Source: Okeanomitos corallinicola TIOX110
Lineage (GTDB): Bacteria > Cyanobacteriota > Cyanobacteriia > Cyanobacteriales > Nostocaceae
NCBI RefSeq assembly: GCF_038050375.1
Contig: NZ_CP150886.1
Location: 2,397,318-2,461,317 of the forward strand
Direction of reading: 5' to 3'
DNA length: 64,000 nt
Both the position numbers and the translations under genes were made by a program. The notes below the pieces were generated by a model. It made no database searches and was not told where the DNA came from. It saw only the letters and a list, made by a program, of their open reading frames with translations. How positions within the stretch are numbered: position 1 is the stretch's first letter; each line of letters opens with the position of its first letter. Shown one piece after another: positions 45,404 to 53,447 of the stretch.

Positions 45404-46096
45404 TTATATTGAATCTATGGTTGACGAGACACAATTGAGTGAATCTAATAACTTTTCGATAACTTCAATCACCTCAATTACTGAGTTGAGACTGAGTGAG
45501 TTAGTTTTGAACCCGTGAGCGATCGCATTACGTAACTGAAGGTTATTAATTAATAATTGATAGTCAGTTTGTGAAATCACACCCTCAGTCACTAATAACT
45601 TTAATAAATATGGTGGTGATTCTGGTTTTTGCAAAATCAATCCTTCACTTTCAGCCAGAATTCTCAAAGTTGCTTCAGCTAAAGACCAAATAAACAAAAT
45701 CGCTGATTCTGGATGATTATTTATAAGTTGTTTAGCAATTTGTAACCTAGATTTTATTTCATCTATTTGTAGAGATCCTTCTATTTGATCCGTATATAAT
45801 TCATCATCGGGATTAGTAATTACCAAATCAAATCCCCAGTTAGGAGCTTGTTCAACTAACTGAGCTAATGTTTGTATATTGTTTGCAGATAATCTAAAAG
45901 AACGACGTGATTTTACCTCAACTATAACACCTTGTTCTCCTCTAAGTGCGATCATGTCAGGACTATAGCCATAGTTTTGTAGAAAAGTAGGTAATTGTTC
46001 ATGATTTGGTGAAAGTATTACTTCATAACCTTTTTGACGGTATTCCTGTGCTACTTCCAGTATTTTTTCTCTTTCGAGTTGTTTAGTTTGAACCAT
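45404..46096 (-). CDS. Predicted PD-(D/E)XK nuclease-like domain fused to a HEPN-like domain
   Basis: I do not recognise a named family with certainty. The N-terminal half shows a restriction-endonuclease-like pattern: D47 (GYSPDMIALRG), then E60-V-K62 (GVIVEVKSRR), and a later FDLVITNPD. This resembles the REase_AHJR-like group. The C-terminal half is helical and contains R189-NAIA-H194 (LQLRNAIAHGF), the Rx4H signature of HEPN domains, many of which are RNases. The product is 230 aa with no membrane segment. It is a single gene between the phosphotransferase and PSII S4 genes. A defence or stress role is only inference. Confidence 0.65.
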   Translation of the reverse strand: MVQTKQLEREKILEVAQEYRQKGYEVILSPNHEQLPTFLQNYGYSPDMIALRGEQGVIVEVKSRRSFRLSANNIQTLAQLVEQAPNWGFDLVITNPDDELYTDQIEGSLQIDEIKSRLQIAKQLINNHPESAILFIWSLAEATLRILAESEGLILQKPESPPYLLKLLVTEGVISQTDYQLLINNLQLRNAIAHGFKTNSLSLNSVIEVIEVIEKLLDSLNCVSSTIDSI

Positions 46097-46167
46097 TGAC
46101 TATAAATTCAAATGTTTTCAAATATTACGCTACTCAAAAATCAAAACTTATCACTGATGATAGAAAT

Positions 46168-46947
46168 TTACACATACTTTGTTAGCTGCACACGATAACG
46201 TTCTTTTTTAGTGACAGCAATTTCCCCAACTTCTAAACGTCCTTTCCCACGAATTGCTATTAAATCTCCGGTTTTTACCTGTGAACTGGCTTGAGTGATT
46301 TCTTTCCAATTTACCCGCACATCACCGGAGTCTATTAAGTCTACCATTTTACTGCGAGACATACCGAAACCAGCAGAGGCGATCGCATCTAATCTTAAAG
46401 AAGCTTCTACTGTAGTTAATTCTTTCTTTTTCGGTTCTCTAATTTTTAATTCATTAATATCAATGGGTTGAGTTTTCACTGGTACAGAACGCACCTGTTT
46501 TAAACTCATCTCTAAAAAATCCACCAATTCAGGAACTACAATTGCTTGCGCTCCTCTTTCACCCAAAATAATAATATCCCCGGTTTTTTCCCGGACAATT
46601 CCTGTACCTAACATTGCTCCCAAAAAATCCCGATGGGTAGCAGTATCAAACAGGAAATTACCAGCAATTTCTAAAGCAGTAACAGCAACTTGAGATTCAT
46701 CTAAAGGCAATTCAGCACGGGCGATCGCCACCCTTTTTCTTTCTGCTTGCGGATATCCACCCCAGGCAAATATATGCACCTCTGTCAAGCGGCTAAAAGC
46801 CCGTTGAATTTCTGCCAACTCTGGCGGAGATAAAAAATCAGTAAATACCACTTCCCAGGTCTTAATAGCTTGTTCTGCTTGGTCAATTACACGGGCGGTG
46901 CTATCTCGATTTTCAACACCCTTTAAAATTTCTTCTCTTGGTAGCAT
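46168..46947 (-). CDS. Photosystem II S4 domain protein
   Basis: This 259-aa protein belongs to the YlmH-like cyanobacterial family named photosystem II S4 domain protein. The N-terminal two thirds (HIFAWGGYPQAERKRVAIA, FLGAMLGTGIVREKTGDII, VVPELVDFLEMSL) precede an S4 RNA-binding domain at about 183-245 (LRLDAIASAGFGMSRSKMVDLI, VRVNWKEI, TGDLIAIRGKGRLEV). It probably binds RNA. The ATG follows directly after a GACAGGT heptamer array, leaving no normal ribosome-binding site. Confidence 0.92.
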   Translation of the reverse strand: MLPREEILKGVENRDSTARVIDQAEQAIKTWEVVFTDFLSPPELAEIQRAFSRLTEVHIFAWGGYPQAERKRVAIARAELPLDESQVAVTALEIAGNFLFDTATHRDFLGAMLGTGIVREKTGDIIILGERGAQAIVVPELVDFLEMSLKQVRSVPVKTQPIDINELKIREPKKKELTTVEASLRLDAIASAGFGMSRSKMVDLIDSGDVRVNWKEITQASSQVKTGDLIAIRGKGRLEVGEIAVTKKERYRVQLTKYV

Positions 46948-46950
46948 GGT

Positions 46951-47046
46951 GACAGGTGACAGGTGACAGGTGACAGGTGACAGGTGACAGAAAAGAGTTT
47001 TTATTAATTACGAATTACGAATTACGAATTACGAATTACGAATTAA
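46951..47046. repeat. Two abutting heptamer arrays (GACAGGT and AATTACG)
   Basis: GACAGGT is repeated about 5.7 times at 46951-46990. AATTACG is repeated nearly six times at 47006-47046. The pair fills the whole gap between two minus-strand genes and touches the start region of the PSII S4 gene. Confidence 0.9.
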
Positions 47047-47547
47047 TTACCCATTTTCCCCATAACCTTGGAGATTTTCGGGGTCATACTGGCGTAAAAT
47101 ACGGGTAGCTTGGCGAGTCAGAGTTTCTGAACCCTGAACGACGACAATGTATTTACCGGCATTCAAACGGTTACGGTAGGGTAAAGCATCTCCACCACCG
47201 AAAACTAAACCGACACCACCACCAACAAACACACTACCCATAGCACCGCTACCAGCACCCAGTAAACCACCAATAACATGATTACCGATTTCGCCAGCCC
47301 AAGCAAAGGTATTTAAACCAGTGATGAGACTAAAAGTAGCACCGGCAAAAAAGCCGAATGGTACTAACCAGATGGACATTAACTTTACTTGTTTTTTCGC
47401 TTCTTCGTTCGGATCAATTAAACCAAACTCATCAGCAGTTTTGTATCCTCTACCCAGGATAGTGCTGTTAATGCCTTCTTTTTCTAAGCCCAAATAAGCA
47501 GATTCTGCTTGGATACGGTCTGATAATACGGCAACAAGGTAATTCAT
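47047..47547 (-). CDS. Glycine-rich membrane protein, unknown function
   Basis: This 166-aa conserved cyanobacterial-type protein begins with a soluble, ferredoxin-like or DUF1269-like part (MNYLVAVLSDRIQAESAYLGL, INSTILGRGYKT). Two hydrophobic, glycine-rich segments follow (IWLVPFGFFAGATFSLITGL and GGLLGAGSGAMGSVFVGGGV) and then KYIVVVQGSETLTRQATRIL. The layout, with a repeated VAV/VVV strand and a glycine zipper, resembles general stress-type membrane proteins. I chose ATG 47547; a TTG three codons upstream is possible. The function is unknown. Confidence 0.7.
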   Translation of the reverse strand: MNYLVAVLSDRIQAESAYLGLEKEGINSTILGRGYKTADEFGLIDPNEEAKKQVKLMSIWLVPFGFFAGATFSLITGLNTFAWAGEIGNHVIGGLLGAGSGAMGSVFVGGGVGLVFGGGDALPYRNRLNAGKYIVVVQGSETLTRQATRILRQYDPENLQGYGENG

Positions 47548-47625
47548 GGATTTCAAACAATTATCTCAAAAATAGTCATTAATTAACAGAGTATCAGCAC
47601 TTTCACGCCGGACTCAGCCTAAATA

Positions 47626-48000
47626 TCATTTTAGAAAATCTAAGGGTTCACAAAAATTATTCACACCTTGCTTGAGGACATAGATTAAAACAGGAGTTGC
47701 CAAAATTTTGGGAAATTCGGGAATACTTCTGAGGTGTGACATCATCCCAGCAACTGAACCATTTAATAAATCATCTCGATATTGTTGTTCACACAGAAGT
47801 GTGCGCCATTTTTTGGCTAAAGCGTCTAACCATTCAGAATTAGTTGTACCTGGTTCTTGTCCCGCTTTAATAGCTAGTGTCATAGCTGCATCTTCTAAAT
47901 CCCCTTCGCAGTCCTCTATTAAGTCTAATACTTCCATAGCTTGAGCATCATCTGCTAGTTGGGAGCGAAATTGAGCGATTTCTTGGGATGTGATTTTCAT
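47626..48000 (-). CDS. Conserved hypothetical protein
   Basis: This 124-aa soluble, mostly helical protein starts MKITSQEIAQFRSQLADDAQ and has ALEDL-type acidic stretches (LDLIEDCEGDLEDAAMTLAI). I recognise it as a type common in cyanobacteria but cannot name a function. It lies on the same strand as the glycine-rich membrane protein gene, with a 78-bp gap, so they may share a transcript. Confidence 0.65.
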   Translation of the reverse strand: MKITSQEIAQFRSQLADDAQAMEVLDLIEDCEGDLEDAAMTLAIKAGQEPGTTNSEWLDALAKKWRTLLCEQQYRDDLLNGSVAGMMSHLRSIPEFPKILATPVLIYVLKQGVNNFCEPLDFLK

Positions 48001-48001
48001 A

Positions 48002-48045
48002 GGTCATTAGGCATTAGACATTAGACATTAGGCATTAGGCATTGG
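48002..48045. repeat. GCATTAG/ACATTAG heptamer array
   Basis: About six heptamer units with one-base variants stand directly upstream of the 124-aa gene. Confidence 0.8.
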
Positions 48046-48083
48046 GTATTAGTAATGTTCACCAATTACCTGTTAATTGATAA

Positions 48084-48122
48084 AAGCCTCATTTTACAGT
48101 GTAATTACTGGAAATGAGGCTT
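48084..48122 (-). terminator. Rho-independent-type terminator after the TolC gene
   Basis: AAGCCTCATTT and AAATGAGGCTT form a perfect 11-bp stem with a 17-base loop. On the minus strand TTTTA follows. It lies 48 bp beyond the stop codon of the TolC-type gene and would end the kai-tolC transcript. Confidence 0.75.
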
Positions 48123-48169
48123 TTTAAGCTTTTAAAAGTTTTCATTTAAGCTGACAACTGACAGCTTTT

Positions 48170-50098
48170 TTACTTTTCAAAAGCTCTAGAAGTGACGTAG
48201 CGTTGTAACTCAATTAAGGCGCGATTGTAATCCAAAATAGCTCTAACTCGATTTCCTTCGGATCTAGTTAGTTCATTTTCGGCGTTAATTACGTCTGTTT
48301 GAGTTCCTACACCTGCTTGGAAGCGTAAACGAGCTAATCTTAAAGATTCTTTAGCTTGTTCTAAAGCTACATTGGCAGTTTGGACGTTTTCCAGGTTAGA
48401 TAGTTGGGTAGAGTAAGCTTGTTCTACTTGGAAACGAATTTGGTTACGCTGTTCAGTAAATTGAGTTTCAGCAATCGCTATATTTTTCTTGGCTTGGGAG
48501 GCTCTGGCTTTTGCTGCTCCACCATCGTATAGATTTATGGTAGCTTGCACTCCCACTGAATACCCATCACTGACATTGATACTGTCATTAAACACATCTA
48601 ACAGGTCATAGCTGGCAATTAAGCTAATCTGTGGACCGAGTGATGCTAAAGCTTGCTTTCTTTGTTGTTCGCTAATATTCCGCTGTGCTAGTTGTTGTTG
48701 TAGTTCGGGACGGTTTTGATAAGCCAAGATGATGCTATCTTCTAACCCACGTTCCCAAAGACCTGCTAACTGTACGGGATCAGCGGCACTAATATTTACG
48801 GACTGAGGCAGATTTAACCTAACAGCTAACCTTCTTCTAGCGATCGCTTGTTGAGAAAGAGCGTTAGTTAGGTCTTGTTGAGCATTGGCTAGATTCACTT
48901 GCGATCGCAACACATCAAACCTTGTTCCCACGCCAGCCTTTTCTAATGCCACTGCATCTCTTAAACTGGCTTCCGAGTTTTCCACTGCGGATTGAGAAAT
49001 ACGGACATTTTCATCAGCTTGTTGCAAGTTGTAGTAGTCTGTCGCTACACTTAACCGAATTTCTTCAAATTGCCTTTCTACTTCCAATTCTTGAACCCTT
49101 ACCCGCTCTTCCGCCTCTGTAATGGCGGCTGTTCTTCGACCAGATGTGTACAGGTCATATCTGAGTTGTGCTTGGCTATCAAAAGCCGTGTTAGATTCCG
49201 CATCAGGGGAATTGGGATTCAGTTGTTGCGCCTGTTTTGCTGACAATGTGCTGTTGGCGCTACGGCTATTGCTAATTCTGCCATTCACACCCAAAGTTGG
49301 CAGTAAAGCCGCTTGAGCTTCTTTGAGAGCAGATTGACTGCGTTCTAACTCCAGAATAGATACTTGGAGATCGTTATTATTCCGCTTGGCTACTGCCAAT
49401 GCTTGTTCCAAGGTCAGGGGTTGATTTTCCTGAAGTTGCACTTCCTCTGGTTTCGTGGGAAATAACAAGCGATTAGGGCTAGGATGTAAATTTGGCAGTG
49501 TTGTTTCTGTAGAATTTGTGGGTGTAGGTTCTGGAGTTAGATCCGGTGTTTCTGTAGAATTGGGATTTTCTGATTCTACAGGCTGGTTTTCTACAGGCTG
49601 GTTTTCTACAGGCTCGTTTACCTGGGCTATCTGCTGGGAAGAGTTTTTTGTTTGTGAACAACCTTCCGGCAATAAAAGAGCAGCTGGCTTATTTTTTGAA
49701 TCTAACTGTAAACACTTATTTACGTATGTTGATTTTACTACATTTGAATTTGCTATTGCTATTGGTAAGACCGTTTTCGTATTTGCTTCTGTCCCAACTT
49801 TAGCAATATTAGGTAAAGTGATTTTTGCAACATTATTATTAGTTGTGGGCTTAATTCCAAGGTTACTAAATTGTTCCCCAGGTAATAAAACTGACGAATT
49901 ATCAACTAAGTTATAAAATTGCTGTCTGTTGTTTTTGTCTACCACTGAATCATTAACATTAGTGGCACTGGCAACACTAGGAAAAGAAACCAGTTTAACT
50001 GTATCAACTGTGACTGTGGTAGCCCAAGCTGACTGAGTGGTTAATACTGCTACTGTTACACTAGGTAAGAAACTATGAAATAATTGTTGTCCTTTCAC
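48170..50098 (-). CDS. hgdD: TolC-family outer-membrane channel (HgdD type)
   Basis: This outer-membrane efflux duct (642 aa) has a signal-like N-terminus, then a low-complexity P/E/N linker at about 165-215. Two OEP repeats follow, at about 232-425 and 440-635 (LEQALAVAKRNNNDLQVSIL, YYNLQQADENVRIS, ALVEKAGVGTRFDVLRSQV-like, RLRFQAGVGTQTDVINAENEL). In Anabaena PCC 7120 the gene after kaiC is hgdD, the TolC used for heterocyst glycolipid export and type I secretion; the same order is seen here. It starts with a GTG preceded by GAGGAG. It could also be the channel for the RTX phosphatases. Confidence 0.82.
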   Translation of the reverse strand: MKGQQLFHSFLPSVTVAVLTTQSAWATTVTVDTVKLVSFPSVASATNVNDSVVDKNNRQQFYNLVDNSSVLLPGEQFSNLGIKPTTNNNVAKITLPNIAKVGTEANTKTVLPIAIANSNVVKSTYVNKCLQLDSKNKPAALLLPEGCSQTKNSSQQIAQVNEPVENQPVENQPVESENPNSTETPDLTPEPTPTNSTETTLPNLHPSPNRLLFPTKPEEVQLQENQPLTLEQALAVAKRNNNDLQVSILELERSQSALKEAQAALLPTLGVNGRISNSRSANSTLSAKQAQQLNPNSPDAESNTAFDSQAQLRYDLYTSGRRTAAITEAEERVRVQELEVERQFEEIRLSVATDYYNLQQADENVRISQSAVENSEASLRDAVALEKAGVGTRFDVLRSQVNLANAQQDLTNALSQQAIARRRLAVRLNLPQSVNISAADPVQLAGLWERGLEDSIILAYQNRPELQQQLAQRNISEQQRKQALASLGPQISLIASYDLLDVFNDSINVSDGYSVGVQATINLYDGGAAKARASQAKKNIAIAETQFTEQRNQIRFQVEQAYSTQLSNLENVQTANVALEQAKESLRLARLRFQAGVGTQTDVINAENELTRSEGNRVRAILDYNRALIELQRYVTSRAFEK

Positions 50099-50202
50099 CG
50101 CATCTCCTCACACAAAACTCTATCTAGCGGCAGAAAACTTGTCTTCACACAGAATATAGCACGATAATAAATTGAGGCAAAAAGTAGGTTATGAGAACAG
50201 AT

Positions 50203-51762
50203 TTAAGAGTCAGACCCCTGCTTATCCTCAAAACGTTTGACAATGCGAGAAAGTTCTGTCTTTTCGTCCATCATAACGCGGGTTGGCGCACCACTGACAA
50301 TGCGTTCGTAATTGCGGAAGGAGTCTTTGATATTAGGGCCATCTGCCGTGATATTGTACTCTCTAATTCCTTTATCGTGCCATGAACCTCTCATTTTGAA
50401 TACGTTAATTGCCCGCGACATTTCACCATGAATTTCCACATATTGCAACATGAGAATTGTATCAGTAATCGTGGAAATATGAGAATCAGTGATGGAATGT
50501 GACCCCATAAATTGGTCGCTGGTATTGGTAAAGAAACCCGTGATTTCTTCTTGTTTAGCGTAACCTGTAACCCCGATTACAAACTGACGAAAAGCATTAT
50601 TGCTAACACCTCTAGCTAATGCGGAGAGGGAATCAATGGCGATCCGGGCTGGTTTAAAATCAGCAATTTCTGATTTAATAATTTGTAAGTGGTCTTCTAA
50701 ACCTGTAGATTCAGGATAGGTACAAATTATTTTTAATAAACCTTGGTGTTCTAGTTCCTCAAAATCAATACCCCAAGAATAGGCATTTCTAGATAATTGA
50801 GCGCGGGATTCTTCGTATGCAAATAAAATTGCTCGCTCACCGCTGACACAACCATCTTGAATAAATTTACTGACTAAGAGTGTTTTACCAGTACCAGTTG
50901 CTCCGGTGGCCAAAATAATTGAGTCTTTAAAGAAACCACCACCACACATTTCATCTAGGGTACTAACTCCTGAAGATACTCGTACATTAGATGATCTTTG
51001 AGTTAAACGCATTGCTCCCAAGGGGAAGATATTGACCCCAGCATTGGTGATTGTGAATGGATATTCACCTTTCATGTGGGTTGTACCGCGCAGTTTGAGA
51101 ATTTCTATGGTGCGACGGCGACGTTCTCCTTCCAAAACGTTACGAACAATGACCACGTTATCGGAAACGAATTCTTCAACCCCAAAGGAAGCCACTGGCC
51201 CATATTCTTCTCCACGCTCTGTTGTGATGATGGTGGTGACAAATAGTTGTTTGAGACGTGCTACCAACCGAAATATTTCTCTTCTGACTACTCCTACAGC
51301 TTCATACTGTTGAAACACTGCTGTAATGGAGTCAATGGAAACCCGATGAGCTTTGTATTTGCGGATGGCATATTGTAGACGCTCAATTAAGGCTGAGAGG
51401 TCGAAGTTACCAACAATATCTTGACCTTCTGGGTCGGGGGAAGCATCGAGGATAAATAATTTTCCTTCTTCAATGAGTTGTTGTAAATTCCAGCCAAAAA
51501 TATGGGCGTTTTTAATAATGTCGCTGGGTGATTCTTCAAAGGTAACAAAAACTCCTGGTTCATCAAAGTAGGTGATGCCATTATAGAGAAATTGTAGAGA
51601 TAATAAGGTTTTCCCTGTACCAGAAGTACCACTAACTAAGGTGGTTCTACCCACTGGTAAGCCGCCATGACTAATATCGTCAAAGCCTTCAATCATGGTG
51701 CGAATTTTTTCTACGCCTCCCATAGATGATTGTTTTGGTTCTTGTTGTTCTTGGTCACTCAT
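50203..51762 (-). CDS. kaiC: Circadian clock ATPase KaiC
   Basis: This is the central clock kinase/phosphatase, 519 aa. The two RecA-like halves each have a Walker A: CI GTSGTGKT at 45-52 with the catalytic pair E76-E77, and CII GATGTGKT near 287-294. The phosphorylation sites, S431/T432 in Synechococcus, correspond to S430 and T431 here (ITDSHISTITDT). The A-loop and tail are present. Order and spacing with kaiB and kaiA are as expected. Confidence 0.98.
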   Translation of the reverse strand: MSDQEQQEPKQSSMGGVEKIRTMIEGFDDISHGGLPVGRTTLVSGTSGTGKTLLSLQFLYNGITYFDEPGVFVTFEESPSDIIKNAHIFGWNLQQLIEEGKLFILDASPDPEGQDIVGNFDLSALIERLQYAIRKYKAHRVSIDSITAVFQQYEAVGVVRREIFRLVARLKQLFVTTIITTERGEEYGPVASFGVEEFVSDNVVIVRNVLEGERRRRTIEILKLRGTTHMKGEYPFTITNAGVNIFPLGAMRLTQRSSNVRVSSGVSTLDEMCGGGFFKDSIILATGATGTGKTLLVSKFIQDGCVSGERAILFAYEESRAQLSRNAYSWGIDFEELEHQGLLKIICTYPESTGLEDHLQIIKSEIADFKPARIAIDSLSALARGVSNNAFRQFVIGVTGYAKQEEITGFFTNTSDQFMGSHSITDSHISTITDTILMLQYVEIHGEMSRAINVFKMRGSWHDKGIREYNITADGPNIKDSFRNYERIVSGAPTRVMMDEKTELSRIVKRFEDKQGSDS

Positions 51763-51843
51763 CGCTGCTCAATAAATAGGTATTTAAACTGTTTTTTTAA
51801 ACTTTTATTGGTACTTAATTGGGACTAAATATGAATTTTATAA

Positions 51844-52167
51844 CTAAATATCTTCCTGTTCCCAGTCTTCTTCAGTTAATTCATCATACAGTAAGTCTAA
51901 GCCTATTAAAACTCTTTCTCTATCTGAAAGATCACCAATTATTTTACGAACTGGAGGGGGTAAAATTTTAGATAATGTGGGTGTAGCTAATATTTTGTCT
52001 TCCTCTGCCAATTGAGGATTTTTGAGAACGTCAATTACTTTTAATGCGTAAACGCCTTGAAACTCTTGTTCTAAGATGTTTTTGAGTGTGCTTAATGCGC
52101 GTACGGAGTTAGGCGTGTTCCCTGCTACATATAGCTTGAGAACATAGGTTTTTTTGGTTTTATTCAT
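51844..52167 (-). CDS. kaiB: Circadian clock protein KaiB
   Basis: This 107-aa thioredoxin-like fold-switching protein has [39 protein letters not shown] and [35 protein letters not shown], all strongly conserved, plus an acidic tail. I chose ATG 52167 (MNKTKKTY), as the family begins here; the frame is open to a TTG at 52191. The gap to kaiC is 81 bp and to kaiA 100 bp. Confidence 0.97.
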   Translation of the reverse strand: MNKTKKTYVLKLYVAGNTPNSVRALSTLKNILEQEFQGVYALKVIDVLKNPQLAEEDKILATPTLSKILPPPVRKIIGDLSDRERVLIGLDLLYDELTEEDWEQEDI

Positions 52168-52267
52168 AAATTTACAGGTTATTTCTGACAAATAGTAATG
52201 CTAAATAGTTCATTTTTTTGATCAATTGACCACAGATATTTGTTGGTAGTTGATTTTTTTAGTTGTT

Positions 52268-52861
52268 TTAGTTGTGTTTAGAAATTGCAGATCTATAAGC
52301 TTCACATAAATTTGCCAGAATATCTATTAATGTTAATCTGTAATCTAGTAGTGTTTCATCGCTTCTGCCTTCAAGTTTTAATTGTTTGGAAAATTCGTCT
52401 ATTAGTTCCATGTGAATTTTTATAATTTGCGGCACAGGAATATTAGCACAAAATAATGTGTTGATAAATTTATCTATTTTTATCTTTAGGTTTTGCTCTG
52501 AGACAAAGTAATCAATCAAAATTTCCCGGTATTCCAATTTTAAATTTCGCAAGGTTTGCTGCTTTTCGGCAGGACTCATTTCTTGGAAAATTTGCTGATT
52601 TTTTTGTTCATGACAAGCTAATATCTGAAAATACTTATCGTTATGAATTAATAAAGGATTATCATTTACTAATTTACTAGGAATTAAATAGTGACTACTA
52701 TGGGTAATAAATGTTAATTGCCAGTTAAATAATTGATGGTATGTCTGGTGAATAAAATTTTTGACATGATCAGTTAAACTTTGCAGTTTATTCTCTGTAT
52801 AACTGTGATCTAAATACTTTTTAATCTGTTGTGGACAAATCAATAACACAGGTAATATCAT
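52268..52861 (-). CDS. kaiA: Circadian clock protein KaiA, shortened form
   Basis: This stimulator of KaiC autophosphorylation is 197 aa, against about 284 in Synechococcus elongatus. The C-terminal four-helix KaiC-binding domain (about 90-197) is intact (MSPAEKQQTLRNLKLEYREI, IPVPQIIKIHMELIDEFSKQLKLEGR, LLDYRLTLIDILANLCEAYR). The N-terminal pseudo-receiver is reduced to about 85 residues (MILPVLLICPQQIKKYL). Shortened KaiA is known from filamentous cyanobacteria. The 586-bp gap upstream holds no gene. Confidence 0.95.
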   Translation of the reverse strand: MILPVLLICPQQIKKYLDHSYTENKLQSLTDHVKNFIHQTYHQLFNWQLTFITHSSHYLIPSKLVNDNPLLIHNDKYFQILACHEQKNQQIFQEMSPAEKQQTLRNLKLEYREILIDYFVSEQNLKIKIDKFINTLFCANIPVPQIIKIHMELIDEFSKQLKLEGRSDETLLDYRLTLIDILANLCEAYRSAISKHN

Positions 52862-53447
52862 TTATCTTTTAGTAGTTTATATATTTCAGATGATAATCAA
52901 ACGTGTTGACAAGCACTAACTCAATGCGTCTACAAAGGAATATATCAAAGTATACAGGTGCTATTGGGTTTCAGTGGTTAAAACTTTTTTAGTACGAGGC
53001 TTTGGTAATTAAAACATTTCCCTATTATTCGCCTATCGTAGCTGTAATATGCTGTATGTTTTTTTATTTCACTCCTTAATGAAGATACATGAAAGATATT
53101 AAAGTAATGTTTCATTCTAAATCATTATAATTCCTCAAGGTTCTAAAACGAATCTTTGGAGCGATAATTGTTTTAAGCTTTAACTATCAATTAGGAGTTG
53201 TGGAACACCGATAAGTTATGTTCAAAGTGTTTGCTCATTAGCAAGAGCGGCACAGATATAGCTACTCTGGGATTCATGGTAGTGAATGACTTCCTACCCA
53301 AGCTGATTTTACGGCTTTGATAGATATTAGGTTTAACTAAGAAATTTAGCCTCTTCTGAGAAGACACTGCTTCAGGCATAAAAATCATCAGCACTTTGGC
53401 AGACATAATGCCAGAGGCTACCACAGGAAGAAAACCCCCTAAGCTTT
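52862..53447. other. Divergent gap between kaiA and the hybrid kinase gene
   Basis: This 586-bp region must contain the kai promoter and that of the divergent kinase. I see no strong hairpin or repeat. Small frames within it (such as 53191-53424) lack family features. Confidence 0.4.

Noticed and set aside
48170-50098. Type I secretion operon near the TolC gene that would serve the RTX phosphatases
   Set aside because: No ABC transporter or HlyD-type adaptor gene is present anywhere in the window. The link to the phosphatases is only that such proteins generally need a TolC.
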